The notes under the pieces: generated by a model
Seen by the model: the letters and a program-made list of their open reading frames with translations, nothing else
Told to the model about the DNA's origin: nothing
The model's database searches: none
Translations under genes and position numbers: made by a program
Source of the DNA: JAUWNP01 sp034430655
Lineage (GTDB): Bacteria; Chloroflexota; Anaerolineae; B4-G1
Direction: 5' to 3'
DNA length: 40,027 bases
Assembly: GCA_034430655.1 (NCBI GenBank)
Contig: DAOUEC010000206.1
Coordinates: 1 to 40,027, forward strand
In this document: positions 7,286 to 15,738 of the stretch, in pieces
How positions within the stretch are numbered: the first letter of the stretch is position 1
How the letters are laid out: every line of letters begins with the position of its first letter

Positions 7286-7612
7286 TTACTCGATGTAGGG
7301 CAGCAGTTCTTCCGCCAGTGCGTATTTGGGGCGGTAGCCTACGATGCGTGTTGCCTCCACACCGTTCTTGAACAGGATCAGCGTGGGGATGCCGTGGATG
7401 CCATACCGGCTTGGCGTCTGTCGGCTGCCATCTACGTCCATCTTTGCCACGCGCAGCCTTCCATCGCACTCGTCAGCGATTGCCTCAACAACCGGCGCGA
7501 CCATTTTGCACGGTGCACACCAAGCGGCCCAGAAATCTACGAGGGTTGGCTCCTTGGCCTGGAGCACTTTCTCTTCAAATGTAGTGTCGGTTACCTCGAA
7601 CGGCTTTGCCAT
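7286..7612 (-). CDS. trxA: Thioredoxin
   Basis: 108 aa, normal length for a cytoplasmic thioredoxin that reduces protein disulfides. Active site WCAPC at residues 31-35 (Ala replaces the usual Gly), and the conserved cis-proline in GIPTL. Start ATG 7612 follows AGGAGGGCAAC. It has its own promoter (7638-7666) that overlaps the divergent subtilase promoter. Confidence 0.95.
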   Translation of the reverse strand: MAKPFEVTDTTFEEKVLQAKEPTLVDFWAAWCAPCKMVAPVVEAIADECDGRLRVAKMDVDGSRQTPSRYGIHGIPTLILFKNGVEATRIVGYRPKYALAEELLPYIE

Positions 7613-7637
7613 GTTGCCCTCCTAAAACGTGGTGTGG

Positions 7638-7666
7638 ATTATCCTACAGGAAGGTGCTTTTGTCAA
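7638..7666 (-). promoter_or_regulatory. Promoter of trxA
   Basis: Minus strand TTGACA (7666-7661), 17-nt spacer, GATAAT (7643-7638). Its -35 hexamer shares bases with the -35 of the divergent subtilase promoter. Confidence 0.7.
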
Positions 7667-7687
7667 GCGGTGTACTTCTGCTATAAT
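7660..7687 (+). promoter_or_regulatory. Promoter of the subtilase gene
   Basis: TTGTCA (7660-7665), 16-nt spacer, TATAAT (7682-7687). The start codon at 7697 is only 9 nt after the -10 box and no Shine-Dalgarno sequence fits, so the mRNA is probably leaderless or nearly so. Confidence 0.75.
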
Positions 7688-7696
7688 CCTCTCTTG

Positions 7697-9658
7697 ATGA
7701 ACAGGCGCTTTCTTCTCAACGCTGGCATGGTGTTTGGTATGGCAGGACTACTCTTTGTGGGGTTGGTCTGGTCTGTCCAGGCTGTCCCTCGGGCTGTGCT
7801 GGTGGTTCCCCCTGCCAACGTCGCGCCCCAGGTGTGGGAGGACACCGCCGAAGGCGATGAGGCCGAGTTTCTGGTGATCCTTGCTGAGCAGGCGGACCTC
7901 GGCGCGGCGGCAGCCCTGCCCACCCGCGAGGCGCGCCTGCGCTACGTCTATGGTAGGCTGCGAGAGGTGGCGCTGCGCTCCCAGGCTCCTCTGCGCGCCG
8001 AACTGGACGGTGCTGGTGTGGGCTACCGCCCGTTCTACGTCGTCAACATGCTGGCGGTGAAGGGCGACCGTGCCGTCGTCACGCGCCTGGCGGCCCGTCC
8101 CGACGTGGCCCGCATCGCTGCCAACCCGCAAGTACGCCTGGCTCTACCGACTCTCTTCCCCACCTTCCCCCCCAAAGTTGGGGGGGGGCGGGGGGGGGCG
8201 GGAGGGCCGGGATGGGGGCCAACTGGCATCGAGTGGAACGTGGCGCGCATCAACGCTGACGACGTCTGGGCGCTGGACTATATCGGCCAGGGTATTGTCG
8301 TAGCCGGGCAGGATACCGGCTGCGACTGGGACCATCCTGCGCTGATCAACCGGTACCGGGGCGGGGGCGGTGTCACCGCCACCCACGACTACAACTGGCA
8401 CGACGCTATCCACACCAACACCCACGGCCACAACAACTGCGGCGTGGACTCCCCAGAGCCCTGCGACGACGACAGCCACGGCACGCACACGATGGGCACC
8501 ATCGTCGGCGACGACGGCGCGGGCAACCAGATCGGCGTCGCGCCCGGTGCGCGCTGGATCGGCTGCCGCAATATGGACAATGGCTGGGGCACTCCCGCGA
8601 CCTACGCCGAATGTTTCGAGTTCTTCCTGGCCCCCTATCCCATCGGCGGCGATCCCCTGAGCGACGGCGTCCCCGGCCTGGCCCCTCATGTGATCAACAA
8701 TTCCTGGACCTGTCCCCCCAGGGAGGGCTGCGACTGGGACACACTCCAAACGATCGTCGAGAACGTGCGCGCGGCGGGCATCGTGGTCGTCGCCTCGGCT
8801 GGCAATGGGGGCCCCGGGTGTGGGACGGTGCGGGACCCACCCGCTATCTACGACACCGCCTTCTCCGTAGGTGCGACCAACAGCAGCGACGGAATCGCTT
8901 CCTTCAGCAGCCGGGGACCGGTGACGGTGGATGGCTCCGGGCGACTCAAGCCGGACGTGAGCGCGCCGGGCGTGGGGGTGCGCTCCAGCGTCCCCGGTGG
9001 GGGATACGGCCAGAAAAGCGGCACCTCGATGGCCGGGCCACACGTCGCGGGGACGGTCGCACTGCTGTGGTCGGCTGCGCCCCGCCTCATCGGCGACGTG
9101 GATGGAACAGAGTGGATCATCGCGCAGACCGCACGGCCCCGCGTTGACACCAGTTGCGGCGGCGCGCCCGGCGGACGCCCCAACAACATCTACGGCTGGG
9201 GCATCGTGGACGCGCTGGCGGCAGTGGAAGGAGCCTGTTCGGAACTGAAGATCACCAAACAGGCCGCTTTCTCAATGGGAATCCCCGCCCAATTGCTCGT
9301 CTACACGCTCAACGTCACCAACACCTCCTGCCTCACCCTCACCCAGGTCGTCCTAACTGATGTCATCCCTGTGAGCATCACCTTTGCCTGGGCCAGCGGC
9401 AACTACGCGCAGGCGGGCGGCGTGGTCACCTGGACGGCTGCCAGCCTCGTGCCGGACGAGATGCTGACGGCGACGCTGGCGCTCACGGTAGAGCACCTGC
9501 CACGGGGTAGGCCCGTGGTCAACGTTGCCTATGGGGTGCGCGCCAGCGAACACCTCACCGCTGTGATGGGTGCGCCGGTGGAGGCGGTCATCCCCTGGCG
9601 GTACGTTCTCGTCCCCGTCTTCAGAAACTGGTCACCGGGAGGGAACAGCGATGGCTGA
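7697..9658 (+). CDS. Secreted subtilisin-like serine protease (S8) with C-terminal DUF11-like domain
   Basis: 653 aa. Signal peptide or membrane anchor at residues 5-30 (LLNAGMVFGMAGLLFVGLVW), an inhibitor-I9-like propeptide (about 55-150), then the peptidase domain with the catalytic triad D206 (AGQDTGCDWDHP), H261 (SHGTHTMGT) and S444 (SGTSMAGPH). A C-terminal domain (about 525-630) resembles DUF11/beta-sandwich repeats. The tail YVLVPVFRNW resembles the YLPLVLR tail of the glycosidase at 15739. A C-run/G-run palindrome adds a Gly-rich linker at about residues 152-172, between propeptide and protease. I chose ATG 7697 because it gives the signal peptide and follows the promoter; earlier in-frame starts lie inside trxA antisense. 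Confidence 0.93.
   Translation: MNRRFLLNAGMVFGMAGLLFVGLVWSVQAVPRAVLVVPPANVAPQVWEDTAEGDEAEFLVILAEQADLGAAAALPTREARLRYVYGRLREVALRSQAPLRAELDGAGVGYRPFYVVNMLAVKGDRAVVTRLAARPDVARIAANPQVRLALPTLFPTFPPKVGGGRGGAGGPGWGPTGIEWNVARINADDVWALDYIGQGIVVAGQDTGCDWDHPALINRYRGGGGVTATHDYNWHDAIHTNTHGHNNCGVDSPEPCDDDSHGTHTMGTIVGDDGAGNQIGVAPGARWIGCRNMDNGWGTPATYAECFEFFLAPYPIGGDPLSDGVPGLAPHVINNSWTCPPREGCDWDTLQTIVENVRAAGIVVVASAGNGGPGCGTVRDPPAIYDTAFSVGATNSSDGIASFSSRGPVTVDGSGRLKPDVSAPGVGVRSSVPGGGYGQKSGTSMAGPHVAGTVALLWSAAPRLIGDVDGTEWIIAQTARPRVDTSCGGAPGGRPNNIYGWGIVDALAAVEGACSELKITKQAAFSMGIPAQLLVYTLNVTNTSCLTLTQVVLTDVIPVSITFAWASGNYAQAGGVVTWTAASLVPDEMLTATLALTVEHLPRGRPVVNVAYGVRASEHLTAVMGAPVEAVIPWRYVLVPVFRNWSPGGNSDG
8161..8204. repeat. 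C-run/G-run palindrome inside the subtilase
   Basis: CACCTTCCCCCCC, AAAGTT, then two long G-runs. In frame; encodes the Pro/Gly linker PPKVGGGRGGAGG. Confidence 0.7.
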
Positions 9659-10364
9659 CCTGAAAACTCTGCGCCTGAAAGTGCGCCCCTTGTTGCACTT
9701 ATCCGTGCCTTCTGACGCGCTATACGTCTACTACGCCTTCTACCACGACCCCCGGCGCACCCGCCTCTACGTCCACGAAGACACCGCTGGCCACGCGGAT
9801 GGCTTCGTCGCCGTCTGCCAAACCGGGCAACGGCTGTTTGAGCCTACTGTCGTGTTGCGCACGCCCAACGCCGAGGTTGCCGTCGCACTGCTGCGCCAGG
9901 CGCTTCTGCCCGGCCGTCCATATTACTTGATCACGACGCCGGACCTGCGGGACGCCGTCGCGGAGGTCGTGGACGTCGAGCAGCCTGAGATCAACCACGC
10001 CTACCGGCTCGACTTGTTCCGCTTCCAGCCCTCCATCAACGTACTGGTCGTAGCGGAGCAGGGCCTGGGCGATCAGCCGCGCTTCGTCATTCGTTCGCAG
10101 GGGGAGATCGCGGCTGAGGCGGGGATCAATTGGGCTTCGCCTCATTTTGCCGAGATCTTTGTCCGCACCACGCCGGCCGCGCAAGGGCGCGGATGGGGCA
10201 AGGCGGTGGTGATGGCCTGCACGACGTGGGTCATCCGCTCGTCCAGGCAGCCGCTCTACGTCGTCAACGAGAGGAACGAGTCCAGCATCGCGCTGGCCGA
10301 GGTGGTCGGTTACGTGGATACCGGCGCTCGCGAGTTTGCCGGTGAGGGTGTGTGCCGGCCTTGA
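9651..10364 (+). CDS. GNAT-like acetyltransferase of unknown substrate
   Basis: 237 aa. The C-terminal half has the acetyl-CoA binding pattern of GNAT proteins (AAQGRGWGKAVVMACTTWVI, about residues 179-198) followed by the usual strand and asparagine-rich turn (YVVNERNESSIALAEVVGY). The N-terminal half (1-120) is not recognised. The ATG overlaps the subtilase stop by 8 nt, so the two are probably cotranscribed, but no functional link is evident. GNAT assignment rests on this motif alone. Confidence 0.75.
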   Translation: MADLKTLRLKVRPLLHLSVPSDALYVYYAFYHDPRRTRLYVHEDTAGHADGFVAVCQTGQRLFEPTVVLRTPNAEVAVALLRQALLPGRPYYLITTPDLRDAVAEVVDVEQPEINHAYRLDLFRFQPSINVLVVAEQGLGDQPRFVIRSQGEIAAEAGINWASPHFAEIFVRTTPAAQGRGWGKAVVMACTTWVIRSSRQPLYVVNERNESSIALAEVVGYVDTGAREFAGEGVCRP

Positions 10365-10410
10365 CCCCCATCCCCGGCCCTTCCCCCTACGAGGGGGAAG
10401 GGAGACCCCA
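10365..10410. repeat. C-run/G-run palindrome after the GNAT gene
   Basis: CCCTTCCCCCTA, CGA, then GGGGGAAGGG form a strong hairpin directly after the stop codon at 10362-10364. It may act on RNA ends, but it belongs to the dispersed family seen inside genes. Confidence 0.7.
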
Positions 10411-10467
10411 GCGCCGTCTCTTCAGGGCGGCGCGGCCCTGGCTTATGCTTTATTGGAGGTCAGAGAG

Positions 10468-11121
10468 ATGCACGTTGAACTGATTGCCATCACCCGCTAT
10501 CTGCGGGGGAACGGCACGCCGGAGGAGTTGTTGGAGCACGCGGGGAGGGTGTGCTACTGCAGCGAGAGCCGGGGTGACCCGGGGAGGTTTCTGCAGGCGC
10601 GCATCCGCGAAGGCCACGAGTCCATCATCGAACATGCGTGCTGCACCTTCGAGATCAGTGGAATTTCACGAAGTTGTAGCCATCAGTTGGTGCGCCACCG
10701 CATCGCCAGCTTCAGTCAAGAAAGCCAGCGATTTGTCGAAATGTCCGATCCCGAGTGGGTGGTACCGCCAACGGTCGCTGCCGACCCAGAGGCAGCGGCA
10801 GTGTGGAAGGAGTTCACAGGTCACGTGACCGATGCGTACCGGGCGTTGCGGGAACTGGGGATGCGCAGGGAGGACGCCCGTTTCGTGCTGCCGAACGCGG
10901 CTGCCACCCGCATCGTGGTGACGATGAATTTCCGTCAACTCTTGCACGTGTTCAGGCTTCGCATATCTCCTGCGGCTCAATGGGAAATTCGGGCAGTTTG
11001 TGTGCGCATGCTCGAACTCGTTTACTCCACTGCCCCAAGCGTCTTTGGCGACTTGAGGGAAGAGTTGAGGACCAAATATCCTTCTTTCTTCGGAGGTGTA
11101 GAGAAGGATGCTTGCCTTTGA
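10468..11121 (+). CDS. thyX: Flavin-dependent thymidylate synthase ThyX
   Basis: 217 aa, tetrameric FAD enzyme that makes dTMP from dUMP using methylenetetrahydrofolate and NADPH. The diagnostic RHRx7S motif is R76-H77-R78 to S86 (RHRIASFSQES), continued by QR. Start ATG 10468 follows TTGGAGGT; an in-frame ATG far upstream would read through the palindrome at 10365-10410 and is less likely. No thyA is in the window. Confidence 0.96.
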   Translation: MHVELIAITRYLRGNGTPEELLEHAGRVCYCSESRGDPGRFLQARIREGHESIIEHACCTFEISGISRSCSHQLVRHRIASFSQESQRFVEMSDPEWVVPPTVAADPEAAAVWKEFTGHVTDAYRALRELGMRREDARFVLPNAAATRIVVTMNFRQLLHVFRLRISPAAQWEIRAVCVRMLELVYSTAPSVFGDLREELRTKYPSFFGGVEKDACL

Positions 11122-11230
11122 GCATCGGCTGCAAGTGGTTATGCCAGGTGCAGCCCAATTACGTTTCATGCTGTGTTTTACGTCATTATTGCCCCAGGAT
11201 TGTGGACATTCAGAATGTTGAGCCGCTTTT

Positions 11231-11260
11231 TTGTCATTTGTCATTTGTTCATTTGTCATT
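11231..11260. repeat. Heptamer array (GTCATTT)
   Basis: Four imperfect GTCATTT units in the 211-nt gap between thyX and the transaldolase-like gene. Apart from this and the -10 box at 11297, I see nothing in the gap. Confidence 0.65.
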
Positions 11261-11296
11261 GGAACGGAGTTCGCTATGCTTTGGTGCCCGATGTGG

Positions 11297-11302
11297 TATA
11301 CT
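11297..11302 (+). promoter_or_regulatory. Extended -10 promoter of the transaldolase-like gene
   Basis: TGGTATACT has the extended -10 TGn form; no good -35 lies 16-18 nt upstream. Confidence 0.4.
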
Positions 11303-11332
11303 TGGGCATAGGTCACCCAAAGGAGGGTTCAA

Positions 11333-11971
11333 ATGGCCATCTATCTCGATTCGGCATCTCTGGAGGATGCCCGCCGTGCGGCGGAATTGGGCTTCGTCGC
11401 CGGCATCACCACCAATCCCAAACTTGTCGTCCGTGCCGGTCGGCCCGCCGCAGAGGTCATCCCAGAACTGTGCGACGCGCTGGGTGAAGGGCTGGTCTTC
11501 TACCAACTTACCGCCCCCACCGTCGAGGAGCGGGAGGCGGAGGCACACCACTTCGCCGCGCTGCGGCCTGGCCGCGTGGGGCTGAAGATTCCCTGCACGA
11601 CCGAGAACATGGCACTGCTGCGCCGGCTGGTGGACGAGGGCATCATCTGTGCGTCCACGGCCGTCTTCAGCGCCCACCAGGCGCTTCTGGCTTGCGAGGC
11701 CGGCGCCGACTATCTTATCCCCTATGTTAACCGCGCCACGCGGCTGCAGGGGGACGGGGTGACACTGGTGTCGGAGATAGCCTCCGTAGTCGAGGCCACC
11801 GGCGGGTTGAGTGAGATCCTGGCCGCCAGTTTCCGTAGTGCGAGTGAGGTGGTACAGGCGCTGCTGGCCGGTGCCGACCACGTAACGGTGCCCCTGAGTC
11901 TGCTGCTGGCCCTGGGTGACCATCCGCTCTCGGAGCAGGCCATCGCTGAGTTCGCGCAGGCGGGTGGGTAA
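11333..11971 (+). CDS. Transaldolase/fructose-6-phosphate aldolase family protein
   Basis: 212 aa, the size of the short TalC/FSA class. The N-terminus MAIYLDSASLEDARRAAELG and GITTNP are family hallmarks; the Schiff-base lysine is K85 in VGLKIPCT. It would transfer or cleave a dihydroxyacetone unit of a sugar phosphate in carbon metabolism; transaldolase and F6P aldolase activity cannot be separated from the sequence by eye. Start ATG 11333 has AAAGGAGGG upstream. Confidence 0.88.
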   Translation: MAIYLDSASLEDARRAAELGFVAGITTNPKLVVRAGRPAAEVIPELCDALGEGLVFYQLTAPTVEEREAEAHHFAALRPGRVGLKIPCTTENMALLRRLVDEGIICASTAVFSAHQALLACEAGADYLIPYVNRATRLQGDGVTLVSEIASVVEATGGLSEILAASFRSASEVVQALLAGADHVTVPLSLLLALGDHPLSEQAIAEFAQAGG

Positions 11972-12037
11972 CTCGTCACCTGGCGACCACTGGTCTCATA
12001 GAGCGACGTCCCGTAGCAGAATCGGAAGGAGGGGAGT

Positions 12038-13210
12038 ATGCGTATTGTCATCTTCAGCAACACCTACAAGCCGGTCATTAGCGGGGTAGTGATGTCTATC
12101 GCGCTGTTCCGCCGGGGATTGATTGAGGCCGGCCATGATGTGCACATCATCGCCCCCGAGTACGAGGATTACGAGGACGAAGAGCCTGGCATCTTTCGTT
12201 TCCCTGCCCTCGATCTGCCTGACCGGCTGGATCTCTCGCTGGTGATCCCCTTTAAGACATCAATGACGCCCACGGTGCGAGGGATCAAGCCGGCCCTGAT
12301 CCACAGCCAACACCCCGTTTGGATGGGCGGGCTGGCGGCCGCCTTTGCGCGTGATCTGAATCTGCCACTGGTCTTTACCTTCCACTCCCGCTACGACGAG
12401 TACGCCCAGCGGTACGTTCCCATCGCGCCGGAGTTGGCCGGCATGGTTACTGAGGAGATCGTCGGGCGCTATTTGGAGAAGTGCACCCACATCGTAGCCC
12501 CCACGCCTAACATTCGCGATCTTATCCTGCGTGATTATGGGGTTGATGTCCCGGTGACCGTTGTGCCGACGCCGGTGGACCTGGGCCAGTACCACGACCT
12601 GGAGCCACAGCGCGTACGCGCCGCGCTAGGGCTGGAGAACGCCGAGTTGCTGCTATATGTGGGCCGGTTGGCCGAGGAGAAGAACCTCGATTTCTTGCTG
12701 CGTGCCTTCGCCAGGATCGTGGCCACGCGCTCTCAGGCCCGGCTGCTGCTGGTGGGCAAAGGGCCACGCGAGCGCCGTCTGCGACGTATGATGCGGAAAC
12801 TCGGCCTCGGCGAGCGGGGGATTTTCACCGGCCCCATTCCCCACAGTGAGGTGCCGCACTACGCCGCCGCTGCTGATGTGTTCGTATTTCCCTCCGTGGC
12901 GGAAACGCAGGGGCTGGTGCTGATCGAGGCTATGGCCGCTGGCACACCCGTGGTGGCGGTGAAGTCACCCAGCTCGGCGGACGTGCTGGCCGAAGGAGGG
13001 GGCCTGCTTGTGCCAGCCCGGGAGGATGCTTTCGCCGAGGCGGTGCTGGGGTTGCTGGCCGACGAGCCGCGCCGCCGGGCGATGGGAGAACAGGCTGCGC
13101 GAGCGGCGCGACGCTACTCTATCCCGGCCGCCACCGCTCGCCTGCTCAGTGTCTACGAGGCGGCCATCGCTGCCGGTGGAGATGGCTGCCATCACGCAGA
13201 CCACGAGTAG
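12038..13210 (+). CDS. GT4-family glycosyltransferase
   Basis: 390 aa, GT-B fold. The N-terminal domain opens with MRIVIFSNTYKPVISGVV; the nucleotide-sugar domain has LLYVGRLAEEKNLDFLLRAF (about 206-225) and the E-x7-E motif region LIEAMAAGTPVVAVKS. It resembles glycosyltransferases that act on diacylglycerol or phosphatidylinositol in the membrane, but the acceptor cannot be told. Start ATG 12038 follows AAGGAGGGGAG. Confidence 0.9.
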   Translation: MRIVIFSNTYKPVISGVVMSIALFRRGLIEAGHDVHIIAPEYEDYEDEEPGIFRFPALDLPDRLDLSLVIPFKTSMTPTVRGIKPALIHSQHPVWMGGLAAAFARDLNLPLVFTFHSRYDEYAQRYVPIAPELAGMVTEEIVGRYLEKCTHIVAPTPNIRDLILRDYGVDVPVTVVPTPVDLGQYHDLEPQRVRAALGLENAELLLYVGRLAEEKNLDFLLRAFARIVATRSQARLLLVGKGPRERRLRRMMRKLGLGERGIFTGPIPHSEVPHYAAAADVFVFPSVAETQGLVLIEAMAAGTPVVAVKSPSSADVLAEGGGLLVPAREDAFAEAVLGLLADEPRRRAMGEQAARAARRYSIPAATARLLSVYEAAIAAGGDGCHHADHE

Positions 13211-13288
13211 CCACACCCGTAGATCGGGACTTCGTCACTGATCAGCCTGACCCGACTGCTGGTCGGCCTTAGTTCAAGGAGGTAGATC

Positions 13289-13798
13289 ATGGAGTTTTCA
13301 GAACTCATCGCAAAGCGGTATAGTGTACGAGCGTACAAACCCGACCCGGTAGAGGACGGAGAGCTGCAACAAGTGCTCCAGGCAGCGCGCCTGGCGCCGA
13401 CCGCGGCCAACCGGCAGCCCTTTCAGATCATCGTGATCCACACGGCAGGTCGGGAAGCGGAGTTGAAACGCATCTACAACAGCGATTGGTTCGTGCAAGC
13501 GCCGTTGGTCATCTGTGCCTGCGGGATTCCGGCCCAGAGTTGGGTCCGAAGAGACGGCAGGAACTACAACGACGTGGACGTCGCCATCGCCATGGATCAC
13601 CTGATTTTGGCTGCCGCCAACGTAGGACTAGGAACGTGCTGGATTGCGGCCTTCGATGCCACTGCGGCACGCCGGGTGTTGCATCTGCCTGACGATGTGG
13701 AACCGATTGCATTCACGCCATTGGGATATCCGGCTGACCAACCTGGTCCGAAAAAGCGCAAACTGTTATCTGAGCTGGTGCGATACGAACGTTGGTGA
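13289..13798 (+). CDS. Nitroreductase family protein
   Basis: 169 aa FMN-binding oxidoreductase of the nitroreductase superfamily. The opening MEFSELIAKRYSVRAYKPDPV (R9, S11, R13 contact FMN in the family) and LAPTAANRQPFQ are characteristic, as is GLGTCWIAAFD. Native substrate unknown. Ribosome site AAGGAGGT precedes ATG 13289. It faces the MFS gene with a 20-nt gap between stop codons. Confidence 0.9.
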   Translation: MEFSELIAKRYSVRAYKPDPVEDGELQQVLQAARLAPTAANRQPFQIIVIHTAGREAELKRIYNSDWFVQAPLVICACGIPAQSWVRRDGRNYNDVDVAIAMDHLILAAANVGLGTCWIAAFDATAARRVLHLPDDVEPIAFTPLGYPADQPGPKKRKLLSELVRYERW

Positions 13799-13818
13799 GG
13801 CCGGCTGGCAAGTTGTAC

Positions 13819-15045
13819 TCAGGCTGTTTTTGACTTGCCCGGCATCACAAATGCCATCAGCACAGCCGCCGCCAGCGCCAGCACCCCGCCGAAGTAGAAC
13901 GGCGCGGACGGTGCCAGGTACCTCCACAGCAGCCCGGCAATGAGCGAGGCCGGAAAGTCCAGGACGCCCAACACGGCGTTGTACGTGCCGTAGGCCGTGC
14001 CACGCAGTTCCTCTGGCACGATGTCGGCCACCATGGCCTTTGCTGTGCCGTAGGCCAGCCCGTAGTAGACGCCGTAGATAGCGTACAGCACCCACACGTG
14101 CCAGCCCGTGCCCGCCAGCGCGAACCCCAGGTAGATGGCCGCGTAGACCAGCCAGCCGCCAATGATGAGTCGCCGTCGCCCGATGCGGTCGGAGAGAGAC
14201 CCCGCTGGGGTACTGACCAGCGCGTAGACGACGTTGAATGTGACCAGCATCCCCAGCACGCCGATGACGCTCAGCCCACGCTCCTGGGCTCGCAATATCA
14301 AGAAGGCGTCGGAGGAGTTGCCCAGGTCGAAGAGGCCGACGATGAGCATGAAGATGCAGAAGCGCCGGCCCAGGCTGCGGAAGGCGAATCGGGGCATCTT
14401 GCGCTCCTTGGTCACCGGCACATCCTGCGCCCCGATGGCCAGCGAGAGCACTGCCAGAAGCGCCGGCACCAGGCTGATGAGCACCACTGTCTGGAATGTG
14501 GGGCGACTCAGTTCCATATTGCCAGCCTGCGCCAGCCAGACCACACCCAGCGCGATGAGCAGTCCCACGACTGCCCCACCGGTATCGGCGGCGCGGTGGA
14601 AGCCGAAGGCCAGCCCCCGGTGGCGCTCGTCAATGCTGTCGGCCACCAGCGCATCGCGGGGGGCGGTACGGATGCCCTTGCCTACCCGGTCGGCCCAGCG
14701 CACGCCGGCTACCGCGCCCCAGGAGTTGGCGAAGTAGAAGAAGGGCTTGGAGATGGCGGAGAAGGCGTATCCCGCCACCGCCAACCACTTGCGGGCGCGC
14801 AGCCGGTCAGAGAGCCAGCCGGAGAAGACTTTGAGCAGGCTGGCGGTCGCTTCGGCCACCCCCTCGATGAGACCGATGATGTCGGTCTTCACCCCCAGGA
14901 CGTTGGAGAGGAACAACGGCAGGATGTTGATTACCATCTCGCTGGAGATGTCCATGAAGAAACTGGTCAGGCTGACGGCCCAGACGTTGCGGGGAAGGGA
15001 GCGCAGTCCGGCCTTGTGTGAGGTTGTTGCTTCGTTTTCTGTCAT
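13819..15045 (-). CDS. MFS transporter
   Basis: 408 aa with about twelve hydrophobic segments. The major facilitator motif between TM2 and TM3 reads GWLSDRLRARKW, and DRVGKGIRTAPRDALVADS is typical of a group of uncharacterised MFS efflux-like permeases. The ATG at 15045 has AAGGTG at the right spacing and is preferred to an upstream TTG at 15066. It is 98 nt downstream of the PadR gene on the same strand, so PadR may control it. Substrate unknown. Confidence 0.88.
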   Translation of the reverse strand: MTENEATTSHKAGLRSLPRNVWAVSLTSFFMDISSEMVINILPLFLSNVLGVKTDIIGLIEGVAEATASLLKVFSGWLSDRLRARKWLAVAGYAFSAISKPFFYFANSWGAVAGVRWADRVGKGIRTAPRDALVADSIDERHRGLAFGFHRAADTGGAVVGLLIALGVVWLAQAGNMELSRPTFQTVVLISLVPALLAVLSLAIGAQDVPVTKERKMPRFAFRSLGRRFCIFMLIVGLFDLGNSSDAFLILRAQERGLSVIGVLGMLVTFNVVYALVSTPAGSLSDRIGRRRLIIGGWLVYAAIYLGFALAGTGWHVWVLYAIYGVYYGLAYGTAKAMVADIVPEELRGTAYGTYNAVLGVLDFPASLIAGLLWRYLAPSAPFYFGGVLALAAAVLMAFVMPGKSKTA

Positions 15046-15058
15046 TGGGTCTTCACCT

Positions 15059-15085
15059 TGTTTCAAGTTTCATGTTTCAGGTTCG
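15059..15085. repeat. Heptamer array (GTTTCAA/GTTTCAG)
   Basis: Three to four imperfect units just upstream of the MFS start. Same unit type as the two arrays inside the glycosyltransferase at 24511-26121. Confidence 0.6.
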
Positions 15086-15142
15086 AGTTGGTGCTGGCAC
15101 CAGGCGTAGAGCGCGTCGTAGATGGCGAACATAGGAAAGGGG

Positions 15143-15448
15143 TCATCCTTGCGTCTCCAACACCTCAGCCACCAACTCCGCCAGCCGGGCGCGGGCCTCG
15201 GCCAGTGCCGCCTCACCGGCCGGCGTGAGGGTGTAGTACCGGCGCTGGCGTCCTCCCACCACGTGTTTCTCGCTGGTCAAGTAGCCCGCCCGCTCCAGGC
15301 TGTGCAGCGTGGGGTAGAGCGTGCTAGGGCTGACAGTGTAGCCGTGGCGAGCCAGTTCCTCGATCAGCCATAGCCCGTAGACGGGTTGCTGGCCCGCGTG
15401 GTGGAGGATGTGGATTTTGATGAAACCCAAGAGAAGGTCGCGTAGCAT
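15143..15448 (-). CDS. PadR-family transcriptional regulator
   Basis: 101 aa winged-helix repressor. The conserved PadR core GLWLIEELARHGYTVSPSTL (25-44) with YPTLHSLERAGYL and the wing GGRQRRYYTLT are all present; the C-terminus is the short dimerisation helix. PadR proteins often control an adjacent efflux pump, which fits the MFS gene next to it. A promoter with a small inverted repeat lies upstream. Confidence 0.93.
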   Translation of the reverse strand: MLRDLLLGFIKIHILHHAGQQPVYGLWLIEELARHGYTVSPSTLYPTLHSLERAGYLTSEKHVVGGRQRRYYTLTPAGEAALAEARARLAELVAEVLETQG

Positions 15449-15463
15449 GCTATCGGCTCTTGT

Positions 15464-15505
15464 TATCGGATGACGATATTATAGTCTAAAACCTGCAGAG
15501 GTCAA
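15464..15505 (-). promoter_or_regulatory. PadR promoter and candidate operator
   Basis: Minus strand TTGACC (15505-15500), 16-nt spacer, TATAAT (15483-15478). Directly downstream lies TATCG-GATGA-CGATA (15464-15478), an inverted repeat that touches the -10 box and is a plausible site for autoregulation. Confidence 0.55.
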
Positions 15506-15550
15506 GCCCCCCAGTCTATCAACGTACTGGTGATTACTCGTATGTCCGAA

Positions 15551-15647
15551 AGACCTCCGAGGTTTCACTCCCTGCAACAAACAGTCGGCATTGTGCTCTC
15601 AACAGGCAGTACTTTGACACATCGCTTGCCTAAAACCTCGGAGGTCT
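15551..15647. repeat. Inverted-repeat element in the PadR-glycosidase gap
   Basis: AGACCTCCGAGGTTT (15551-15565) and its exact complement (15633-15647) bracket 67 nt with no reading frame. A related, partial AACCTGCAGAGGTC lies at 15490-15503. The size and form suggest a miniature mobile element. Otherwise the gap 15449-15738 holds only promoters. Confidence 0.6.
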
Positions 15648-15689
15648 GAGGTGGCAGTGAGCTCACCGGTAATCACCAACAGCGTATCA

Positions 15690-15718
15690 TTGACACCTGT
15701 GCCCATCCCGGTTATACT
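15690..15718 (+). promoter_or_regulatory. Promoter of the secreted glycosidase
   Basis: TTGACA (15690-15695), 17-nt spacer, TATACT (15713-15718), followed by a GGGAGGT ribosome site and ATG 15739. Confidence 0.75.
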
Positions 15719-15738
15719 GGAGGCTGGGAGGTACGGTG

